Of a stretch of DNA of 33,089 bases, positions 19,725 to 27,733 are shown one piece after another. Origin of the DNA: Bacillota bacterium (GTDB lineage Bacteria; Bacillota; Clostridia; Oscillospirales; Acutalibacteraceae); the NCBI GenBank assembly GCA_029780875.1, contig JAKOXU010000088.1, forward strand, positions 1-33,089. Direction: 5' to 3'. Below the pieces are notes generated by a model, which had not been told where the DNA came from, made no database searches, and was given only the letters and a program-made list of their open reading frames with translations. The translations under genes were made by a program, and so were the position numbers. Numbering within the stretch: the stretch's first letter is position 1; every line of letters starts with the position of its first letter.

Positions 19725-20144
19725 ATGTATAAAACGAAAAAACAATATTTAATCGTACAATTACTGTTATTCTCCCTCGGTTTTGTCTTGACTCTCATAA
19801 GGTGGCTGAATGCTTTCAACAGTGATTTGGTAGTAATCAATCCCGAAATCACATCTCACATAACAAATTTCTCATTAAGCCTCCTTACCTATCTTGCAAT
19901 AGGTTCGCTGTGGCTGGCACTTGGATTGAAATTCCGTTTTGCAGCTGCCTTGGGTGCCTTTATGATTGCGGCAAACTTCATTTGCGAAACATTATTGAGC
20001 AGCATTAACACGACAGATATAATTGACGCCATTTACGGCACCGTCGGAGTCATCCTTGCATTTATATATTTCTACTTCGCGAGCCGCTACGGGTTAATAA
20101 AAAACAGTCCCGACGATAAGCAATTAGAAAAGTCAAAAAACTAA
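19725..20144 (+). CDS. Small integral membrane protein, unknown function
   Basis: 139 aa with about four hydrophobic segments; SD GGAGGTGT at 19712. Confidence 0.75.
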   Translation: MYKTKKQYLIVQLLLFSLGFVLTLIRWLNAFNSDLVVINPEITSHITNFSLSLLTYLAIGSLWLALGLKFRFAAALGAFMIAANFICETLLSSINTTDIIDAIYGTVGVILAFIYFYFASRYGLIKNSPDDKQLEKSKN

Positions 20145-20189
20145 CCCATTTTGATGGACACCCATAATAGCTTGTATACACACCACAAA

Positions 20190-20235
20190 AGCGCCGATGC
20201 GGCGGAGTATTCTCCCCCCATCGGCGCTGCATTTT
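20190..20235 (+). terminator. Terminator-like hairpin after the membrane-protein gene
   Basis: AGCGCCGATG / CATCGGCGCT with a short following T-tract. Confidence 0.55.
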
Positions 20236-20279
20236 GCATATAAGGCCCCTCTATCGTCGGCCAAACACATAAATTTATA

Positions 20280-20824
20280 TCATTGAGGATAACCCGATCC
20301 GATTATCTTCGCCTTAATAATCTCTCCATCACCCGAGTCAATTTCATATCTCTCATTAAACTCAATCCCTGCGACAACATACTCACCCAAATCATTTTCA
20401 GAGGAATACTCGACACGCAAAATCCCGTCTTTCTTTAGAATAAATTCTGCAATAGAACAGTAAAAGAAGTCGCTGCCAAAAAGCCACTAACCACCCAATT
20501 CCGTAAAAGAAGCGACAAAAGCGGCATTTCCATACACAAAATATCAAAATAATTACTAAAATCTATATCCCATGAATATTCGCCTTTGCTACTACAGTGT
20601 CATAATGCCATATCCGCATCTAAACATCTCCAAAATACTCCGCTTTTGTTATGCAAAGACCATCAAAAAATTATAACCCAAGCATTCACAAAATCCCCTC
20701 TTATTATTGATTATGCGAATATCATGGGAAAATCAAGTAAAACCCCATTAAGTTTATCAAAATTTTTAAAAAATTTCACGCTAATGCCGGATTCACAAGC
20801 TCTCTTAATAGTGTCCGGCATCAT
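20280..20824 (-). pseudogene. Decayed protein-coding gene with several frameshifts/stops, unknown family
   Basis: Minus strand translates in pieces: MPDTIKRACESGISVKFFKNFDKLNGVLLDFPMIFA*; SSKGEYSWDIDFSNYFDI; YGNAAFVASFTELGG*WLFGSDFFYCSIAEFILKKDGILRVEYSSENDLGEYVVAGIEFNERYEIDSGDGEIIKAKIIGSGYPQ*. Confidence 0.6.
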
Positions 20825-20919
20825 CTAATACTTATACCGCCATCCGACAGCCCCGTTTTACATACTTCTCAATAACTTCAGGATAAGTTTACATAATTCC
20901 CGCTTTCCACCAAACCCTC

Positions 20920-20946
20920 AAGGCAATCTGCATTTGTTGCCTTTTT
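20920..20946 (+). terminator. Terminator-like hairpin
   Basis: AAGGCAA tctgcatttg TTGCCTT TTT. Confidence 0.45.
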
Positions 20947-21172
20947 TGCCCCATCGTTATTGTGTCGCAACTATTAAGGTCGTGTAAAATTTTTAAATTC
21001 GCCGTTAAGCCAAGCCAAAAAACGCACCATTTACGGCGCGAAAAATTTATGATATATTTTTACAAAGCATAAAAATCCATTTAACGGAAAACACCCTCCC
21101 CATGGCAAAATAAATATTTACCCGAACAACCGGCGAATCTCTCACCAACTCTTTTATTAGGAGATGCAGACA

Positions 21173-21439
21173 ATGGGAAACCTCACCAAACTGCCCAACA
21201 TAGGCGCCGAATTGGAAAAACAGCTTAATAACGCCGGCATCACAACAGAAGAAGACTTAAGAAAGGCAGGCAGCCGCGAGGCTTGGCTTCGCATCAAAAT
21301 GCACGACCCTTCCGCCTGCTATATGCGCCTTTGCTCCTTGGAAGGGGCAATTCAAGGCATCCGCTGGCACAGTTTAGACAGCGAAACCAAAGAATCCCTC
21401 AAGGAATTCTATAACACCCGCAAAACCAAAAATAAATAA
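21173..21439 (+). CDS. TfoX C-terminal-domain protein
   Basis: LTKLPNIGAELEKQLNNAGITTEEDLRKAGSREAWLRI...SACYMRLCSLEGAIQGIRWHSL; SD AGGAG before ATG 21173. Confidence 0.88.
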   Translation: MGNLTKLPNIGAELEKQLNNAGITTEEDLRKAGSREAWLRIKMHDPSACYMRLCSLEGAIQGIRWHSLDSETKESLKEFYNTRKTKNK

Positions 21440-21525
21440 CCCAAAATCGGTAAACTCCAACCCGTACAAAAAATTTTCCTTTCGTTCGCACCTACCCGCA
21501 AATAAAGAAAACGGAGGTGTCCGCC

Positions 21526-22074
21526 TTGGCAAAATATATCGCTTTACTCCGCGGGATAAATGTAGGCGGCAAAAACAGCATATCCATGAAAGACCTAAAA
21601 GCCGCCTTTGAGGAAAATGGCTTTGCCAATGTCACAACCTACATAAACAGCGGCAATGTCTTATTCGACTGGGATCAAACCGATGAAGCTTCGCTGTCCG
21701 AGTGCTGCGAAAAGATAATCGAAAAAAGCCTCGGCCTTTCCGTCCGCGTGACCATCATCACCGCGGAAAAGCTAAAGGCGGCCCTATCCCACGCCCCTTC
21801 ATGGTGGGGAGCCGACCCCGAAGAAAAACACAACGCCATATTCGTAATCCCTCCTGCCACCGCCGAGGAAGTAATTGCGGAAGTCGGGGAAATAAACCCC
21901 AAATACGAAAAACTTGACCTTTATGAAAATGTCATATTCTGGTCAGCCAGCTTTAAATACTTTTCCCGCACAAAATGGTCAAAAATAGTCGGCACAAAGG
22001 CATACCAAAATGTCACCATCCGCAACGCCAACACAACGAGGAAACTCTCGGAACTGGCATTTTCAAACAAATAG
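21526..22074 (+). CDS. DUF1697 family protein
   Basis: KYIALLRGINVGGKNSISMKDLKAAFEENGFANVTTYINSGNVLF; TTG start at 21526 behind GGAGGTGT. Confidence 0.9.
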   Translation: MAKYIALLRGINVGGKNSISMKDLKAAFEENGFANVTTYINSGNVLFDWDQTDEASLSECCEKIIEKSLGLSVRVTIITAEKLKAALSHAPSWWGADPEEKHNAIFVIPPATAEEVIAEVGEINPKYEKLDLYENVIFWSASFKYFSRTKWSKIVGTKAYQNVTIRNANTTRKLSELAFSNK

Positions 22075-22124
22075 CACCGCAAAGCAAAATCCAAATACAA
22101 AGCCCCACAGAAAAGAGGTGTCCC

Positions 22125-24674
22125 ATGAGCCTATACGACAAAGTCAGCACCGGCCTTAAAGGCTTCGACGAAGTAATCGACCACCTGCGCTTCGGCGACA
22201 ATGTGGTCTGGCAAGTGGAATCCATTTCGGACTATAAAAAAATGGCGGGCTGCTTCGCGAAAAGCGCCAAAGGGGAAAACATAAGGCTAATCTACATCCG
22301 TTTTGCCAACCACGAGCCCATACTGGACGAAAGCCACGGCATTAAAACCTACCATGTGGACGCCGGCAAAGGCTTTGAAAGCTTCGCCATGGAGATTCAC
22401 AACATCATAAAGCAAGAGGGCAAAAGGGCCTTCTATGTCTTCGACTGCCTCACGGACCTGCTGGAATACTGGCATTCCGATTTGATGATCGGCAATTTTT
22501 TTAAGGCCACCTGCCCTTACTTGTACGAGCTTGACACCGTCGCCTATTTCGCCCTAAAGCGCAACTTCCACACCTACAGCACCATCGCCAACATCCGGGA
22601 AACCACCCAGCTGCTCCTTGACCTATACAACATAAACGGCAAAACCTACATCCACCCCTTAAAAGTCTGGCAGCGCTATTCCCCCACCATGTTCTTCCCC
22701 CACTGTATCCGGGAAGAGGAGGCCATCTGCATAACCTCCAGCGCCGACGCCTCGGAACTCTTCAAAAGCATCCAGCGCGGCGAAATCCGCCTCGACTATT
22801 GGAACACCATCTTTAGCGACGCGAAAAAAACGCTGTCCGCACCCCTGAAGCTTCAGGAAGAAACAAAACGGCGCCTTATGTATATGCTCATAGGCAGCGA
22901 CTCCCGCATGTTTAACCTGTGCAACCGCTATTTTACCTTAAAAGACATCCTCGACATCGCCGCCAGGGAAATAGGCACCGGCTTTATCGGGGGCAAAAGC
23001 GTCGGCATGCTCCTCGCCCGAAAAATCTTGGAAGTGGAGGGTGGCGGCCGCTTTTCCGCCTGTTTGGAGCCCCACGATTCCTTTTACATCGGCGCCGATG
23101 TCTTTTACACCTACATTGTCCAAAACGGCTGGTGGCGGCTCCGCACAAAGCAAAAGACGCCCGAAGGCTATTTTAAATACGCGGCGGAACTTCGGGAAAA
23201 GCTGCTGCAGGGCACCTTCCCCAAGGACATTCAGGAACAATTCATGCAAATGCTGGAGTATTTCGGCCAATCCCCAATTATCGTGCGCTCGAGCTCCCTA
23301 CTTGAAGACAACTTCGGCAACGCCTTTGCCGGCAAATACGAAAGCGTCTTCTGCGTAAACCAAGGCACACCAAAGGAGCGCTACGAGTGCTTTGAGCAAG
23401 CCGTCCGCATCGTCTACGCCAGCACCATGAACGAAGACGCATTAAACTACCGCATGAACCGGGGCCTTGCCTACCAAGACGAGCAAATGGCAATATTGGT
23501 CCAGCGCGTGTCGGGCGACCGCCACGGGGACTGCTTCTTTCCCCACATTGCGGGCGTGGGCAACTCATCCAACCTGTATGTCTGGGACAGCAGCATTGAC
23601 ATGAGGGCGGGCATGCTCCGCCTTGTGCTCGGTTTAGGCACAAGGGCAGTGGACCGCACCGGCAAAGATTATGTAAAAATCATAACCCTCGACAACCCCC
23701 TCAGAACCCCCCCGGCGGATTACAGGGACCAGAAAAAATTCTCCCAGCACCGGGTGGATTTACTCTCCCTTTCAAACAACAGCCTCGAAACCAAAAACGC
23801 CGACGAGGTTTTGTCCCTTCACTTAAACACCGACAAAAGCCTGTTCGCCACCCCCGACTACGACACCGAGTCCCGCCTGCGGGAACTCGGCTACACAAAC
23901 TTAAAAACCCCATACCTTCTCGATTTCAAAAAGCTGCTGACAGACACCGATTTTGCCCCCCTTATGCGGGAGATTTTGGCCATCCTGTCAAAAGCCTACG
24001 ATTACCCCGTCGACATCGAGTTTACCGCAAACTTCGGCAAAGACAACAGCTACAAAATAAACCTCTTACAGTGCCGCCCCTTGCAGACCAAGGGCCTTGG
24101 CAAAACAGTCAAAATTCCGGAAATAAAGGACGAAAAAGACTGCCTCTTCTCAAGCAAAGGGGGCTTTATGGGCGGCAGCGTCCGCCTGCCCATCGACTAT
24201 GTCATACTGATAAAGGCAAGCACATATTTGAATTTAAGCGAGCAGGAAAAATACGAAGTGGCAAGGGCAATAGGCTCCATCAATAGTGAAATGGCGGGCA
24301 AAAACGCAATGCTCATCGGCCCGGGCCGCTGGGGCAGCACTACCCCCTCCCTCGGTGTCCCGGCACACTTTACGGAACTATCCAACATGAAGGTTCTGTG
24401 CGAATACGCTTCCAAAAAGGAAGGCTTTATGCCGGAACTGTCCTACGGAAGCCATTTCTTCCAAGACATCGTGGAATCGGAGATTTTCTATGTGGCCATT
24501 TTCGACGGGTACCAAGATGTAACCTTCAACCCCGACCGCGTACAGCAAAAGGAAAACTTGCTCACCGCTTTCCTGCCCGGCAGCGAAAAGCTCAAAGATG
24601 TAATCCATATCGCCGACACTCACGGCATGGAAATATACTCCGACATCGTCACCCAAAAAGTCCTCTGCCGCTAA
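22125..24674 (+). CDS. KaiC-like (degenerate) N-terminal domain fused to a PEP/pyruvate dikinase ATP-binding domain and a conserved C-terminal domain
   Basis: 850 aa; STGLKGFDEVIDHLRFGDNVVWQVES lacks a Walker A; FYVFDCLTDL is Walker B-like; GGKSVGM, PIIVRSSSLLEDNFGNAFAGKYESV and INLLQCRPLQ match PPDK N-domain style; C-terminal GPGRWGSTTPSLGVP. Confidence 0.82.
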   Translation: MSLYDKVSTGLKGFDEVIDHLRFGDNVVWQVESISDYKKMAGCFAKSAKGENIRLIYIRFANHEPILDESHGIKTYHVDAGKGFESFAMEIHNIIKQEGKRAFYVFDCLTDLLEYWHSDLMIGNFFKATCPYLYELDTVAYFALKRNFHTYSTIANIRETTQLLLDLYNINGKTYIHPLKVWQRYSPTMFFPHCIREEEAICITSSADASELFKSIQRGEIRLDYWNTIFSDAKKTLSAPLKLQEETKRRLMYMLIGSDSRMFNLCNRYFTLKDILDIAAREIGTGFIGGKSVGMLLARKILEVEGGGRFSACLEPHDSFYIGADVFYTYIVQNGWWRLRTKQKTPEGYFKYAAELREKLLQGTFPKDIQEQFMQMLEYFGQSPIIVRSSSLLEDNFGNAFAGKYESVFCVNQGTPKERYECFEQAVRIVYASTMNEDALNYRMNRGLAYQDEQMAILVQRVSGDRHGDCFFPHIAGVGNSSNLYVWDSSIDMRAGMLRLVLGLGTRAVDRTGKDYVKIITLDNPLRTPPADYRDQKKFSQHRVDLLSLSNNSLETKNADEVLSLHLNTDKSLFATPDYDTESRLRELGYTNLKTPYLLDFKKLLTDTDFAPLMREILAILSKAYDYPVDIEFTANFGKDNSYKINLLQCRPLQTKGLGKTVKIPEIKDEKDCLFSSKGGFMGGSVRLPIDYVILIKASTYLNLSEQEKYEVARAIGSINSEMAGKNAMLIGPGRWGSTTPSLGVPAHFTELSNMKVLCEYASKKEGFMPELSYGSHFFQDIVESEIFYVAIFDGYQDVTFNPDRVQQKENLLTAFLPGSEKLKDVIHIADTHGMEIYSDIVTQKVLCR

Positions 24675-24741
24675 CCCCCCAAAAACCCCCCGGAACAATC
24701 CGCAACCCAACGCATAAAATATAGCAAGAGTACAAATGACA

Positions 24742-24773
24742 AAGGCGTCATGCAAATGGCGCCTTATTCTTTT
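24742..24773 (+). terminator. Terminator/attenuator-like hairpin with GCAA tetraloop directly before the asnB SD
   Basis: AAGGCGTCAT GCAA ATGGCGCCTT ATTCTTTTT; 10-bp stem including one G-U. Confidence 0.7.
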
Positions 24774-24788
24774 TCCCGGAGGGCATTT

Positions 24789-26630
24789 ATGTGCGGAATC
24801 GCAGGTTGGATTGATTTCAATCGGGATTTAAAATCCCACCAAAATATAATAAGCAAAATGACAAACACATTAGCCCGCAGGGGCCCCGACGACCAAGGCG
24901 TGTACTTTAGTGAAAGCGCGTGCCTTATGCACCGCCGCCTCATCGTAATCGATCCCGAAAACGGCAAACAGCCCATGTCTGCGGAAAAAAACGGCACCCG
25001 CTACACCATCGTCTACAACGGCGAGCTTTACAACACGGAGGAACTCCGCCGCGAGCTTCAAGCGTTCGGCTACCGCTTTATGGGCCACTCCGACACCGAA
25101 GTCCTGCTGAAAGCCTTCATCCACTGGGGCGAGTCGAGCCTTGACAAGCTCAACGGCATATACGCCTTCGGGGTCTGGGACGACACAGCCCAAACCCTAT
25201 TTTTAGCCCGCGACAGGATGGGGGTAAAGCCGCTGTTTTTCTACCCCTATCCCGGCGGCATCATTTTCGGCTCGGAAATCAAAACCCTGCTGGCAAACCC
25301 GTTAGTCAAGCCCTATGTCGACAACGACGGCCTTAAAGAAATCTTCCTCCTCGGGCCGGGCAGAACAAGGGGCAAAGGCGTCATAAAGGGCATTTTCGAG
25401 CTTAAACCCGGCGAGTATTTGACCTTCGATAAAAAGTCCGGGCATAAAACCCGCTCCTACTGGAGCCTTAAAGCCCGCGAACATACCGACGGCATCAAAG
25501 CCGCAATTGAGAAAACCCGATTTCTCATAACCGATACGGTAAGGCGTCAGCTTGTATCCGATGTGCCCCTATGCTGCTTTTTGTCGGGCGGCCTTGACTC
25601 CAGCATCATCTCAAAAATCGCCTCGGACATATACCTGTCGGCCGACAAGGGCAGGCTCCACACATATTCCGTCAACTATCTCGGCAACCGGCGGTATTTT
25701 GAAAAAAGCCTCTTCCAGCCAAACTCCGACGAAGATTACATTCACATCATGGCAAAGGAAATAGGCTCTCATCACCACGAAATCCTCCTCAACAACGAGG
25801 ATTTGGAAAAGCATTTGGGCGACGCGGTACTCGCCCGCGACCTGCCCGGCATGGCGGATGTCGATTCATCCCTCCTTTTGTTCTGCAGAGAAATCAAAAA
25901 GGAATTTACCGTCGCGGTCTCCGGCGAATGCGCCGACGAAATCTTCGGCGGCTACCCGTGGTACCACAACAAAGAAATCCTCTTTTCAGACACCTTCCCT
26001 TGGTCCCAATCCTTGAATGTAAGGCAAAGCATATTAAAGCCGGGCCTAATCACAGGCGGCGAAGAATATGTAAAACAGCTATACAGCGACACCATAAACA
26101 ACACCGACACCCTGCCGGAGGAAGGGGAACTAAATAAGCGGATGAGGCAAATGTTCATGCTCAATATCAACTGGTTTATGCAGACACTGCTCGACAGGAA
26201 GGACAGGATGAGCATGTTCAGCGGCCTCGAAGTGAGGGTCCCCTTCTGCGACCACCGGCTGGTAGAATACGCCTACAACATGCCGTGGGAGATTAAATCC
26301 TTAAAGGGCAGGGAAAAAGGAATCGTCCGGGAAGCCATGAAAGGCATTTTGCCCGAGGAAATCCTCCTGCGCAAAAAAAGCCCCTACCCAAAAACCCACA
26401 ACCCAAAATACTTAAAGGCGGTCAAAACCGGCCTTCAAAAAATCCTCAACGACTCAAGCTCCCCGCTTTTACAGCTGATAAACAAGCAAAAGGTGCAGGA
26501 GATCATGGACTCCGACGGCAAAAACCTTACAACGCCGTGGTACGGCCAGCTCATGACAGGGGCGCAGCTCATGGCATACCTAATCCAAGTCGACATCTGG
26601 ATGAGAAGATACAAAATCGAAATAGTATAA
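24789..26630 (+). CDS. asnB: Asparagine synthase (glutamine-hydrolysing)
   Basis: MCGIAGW class II amidotransferase N-terminus, RRGPDDQG, VYNGELYN, FLSGGLDSS synthetase P-loop; SD CGGAGGG before ATG 24789. Confidence 0.95.
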   Translation: MCGIAGWIDFNRDLKSHQNIISKMTNTLARRGPDDQGVYFSESACLMHRRLIVIDPENGKQPMSAEKNGTRYTIVYNGELYNTEELRRELQAFGYRFMGHSDTEVLLKAFIHWGESSLDKLNGIYAFGVWDDTAQTLFLARDRMGVKPLFFYPYPGGIIFGSEIKTLLANPLVKPYVDNDGLKEIFLLGPGRTRGKGVIKGIFELKPGEYLTFDKKSGHKTRSYWSLKAREHTDGIKAAIEKTRFLITDTVRRQLVSDVPLCCFLSGGLDSSIISKIASDIYLSADKGRLHTYSVNYLGNRRYFEKSLFQPNSDEDYIHIMAKEIGSHHHEILLNNEDLEKHLGDAVLARDLPGMADVDSSLLLFCREIKKEFTVAVSGECADEIFGGYPWYHNKEILFSDTFPWSQSLNVRQSILKPGLITGGEEYVKQLYSDTINNTDTLPEEGELNKRMRQMFMLNINWFMQTLLDRKDRMSMFSGLEVRVPFCDHRLVEYAYNMPWEIKSLKGREKGIVREAMKGILPEEILLRKKSPYPKTHNPKYLKAVKTGLQKILNDSSSPLLQLINKQKVQEIMDSDGKNLTTPWYGQLMTGAQLMAYLIQVDIWMRRYKIEIV

Positions 26631-26960
26631 CTCCCGCCGCCCCCGGCTCCCACAACGCGGTTTTGATAATGCCCCCAACGAAAAGCTGCCCACTCCCCGC
26701 TGCCCCCACTCCTTCGCATAACTTCCACCCGCCGCGGCAAAACCCCGAAAACATTGATTTTATTGCAAAAACAGCATAATTGTAAACCACCCCTTCATTG
26801 CCCTTCTCCCCTCAATACAATCCCCCACACACCCGCCTCAAAGCCGCCCCACCCATTCCCCGCACCAAACCCACAACGCAGCTCATCACTCCCGCCCCGC
26901 CGTCGCCCAAAGCGCACAACCCCAACCAAGCCCCACCGCTCGCCCCAAAACAAAAAAACA

Positions 26961-26990
26961 CGCACCGGGCTTTATTCCCGGTGCGTTTTC
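26961..26990. terminator. Bidirectional-looking terminator between convergent asnB and livF
   Basis: CGCACCGGG ctttatt CCCGGTGCG TTTTC, A-rich on the left side. Confidence 0.8.
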
Positions 26991-27012
26991 TCATGCTTTT
27001 ATATGTACCCGC

Positions 27013-27723
27013 CTACTCCCCAAGATACGCCTTTTTGACGGATTCGTCGTTTATCAAATCCTGGGCCTCGCCCGAAAGGACAATATTTCCCGTCTCCAGC
27101 ACATAGGCGCGGTCCGCAATGGTAAGGGCCTTTTTGGCGTTCTGCTCAACCAGCAGCACGGTAGTCCCGCTCTCGCTGATTGACTTAATAATGTCGAAAA
27201 TCTCGCTCACCAAAATCGGAGACAGCCCCATGGACGGCTCATCCATCAATATAAGCTTCGGTCGGGACATCAGCGCCCGTCCGATTGCCAGCATCTGCTG
27301 CTCGCCGCCGCTCAAAGTCCCCGCCACCTGATTCCTGCGCTCTTTCAGCCTCGGGAACCGCCGGTAAACCTCCTCAAGGGTAGCCTCAATTTCATCCTTG
27401 TCCCTTCTGGTATAGGCGCCAAGCTGAAGGTTTTCAAACACCGTCAGCTGCGAAAAAATCCGCCGCCCTTCGGGAACATGGGCAATGCCCATTTTAACGA
27501 TTTTATGGGCGGGAGTTTTGGTCAATTCCTGCCCCTGAAACTTAATGGAACCGCCCTTTGCCGGAATAAGCCCGGTAATGGTATGTAAAATGGTAGTTTT
27601 CCCGGCCCCGTTTGCTCCGATCAAAGCGATAACTTCGCCTTCCTTGACCTCAAAAGATATGCCCTTGATGGCCTGAATGACGCCGTAATAAACATGAAGG
27701 TCGTTGATTGTAAGCATTGCCAT
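27013..27723 (-). CDS. livF: Branched-chain amino acid ABC transporter ATP-binding protein LivF
   Basis: Walker A GANGAGKT, LSGGEQQMLAIGRALMSRPKLILMDEPSMGLSP; cluster context. Confidence 0.95.
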   Translation of the reverse strand: MAMLTINDLHVYYGVIQAIKGISFEVKEGEVIALIGANGAGKTTILHTITGLIPAKGGSIKFQGQELTKTPAHKIVKMGIAHVPEGRRIFSQLTVFENLQLGAYTRRDKDEIEATLEEVYRRFPRLKERRNQVAGTLSGGEQQMLAIGRALMSRPKLILMDEPSMGLSPILVSEIFDIIKSISESGTTVLLVEQNAKKALTIADRAYVLETGNIVLSGEAQDLINDESVKKAYLGE

Positions 27724-27733
27724 TTTACTACCT

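Noticed and set aside
21975-22124. 50-residue N-terminal extension of the dikinase-fold protein
   Set aside because: Overlaps the DUF1697 gene in another frame; SD AGAGGTGT and MSLYDKVSTGLKGFDE mark the start at 22125.
22013-24755. Minus-strand ORFs inside the dikinase-fold gene (e.g. 22938-23270, 23278-23643, 24378-24755)
   Set aside because: Antisense shadows; the + strand frame is long, continuous and conserved-looking.
26754-27106. Pro/Thr-rich + strand ORFs (26754-27038, 26798-27106) and Gly-rich minus ORFs in the asnB-livF gap
   Set aside because: Compositional artefacts of a C/A-rich intergenic tract; they cross the bidirectional terminator and livF.
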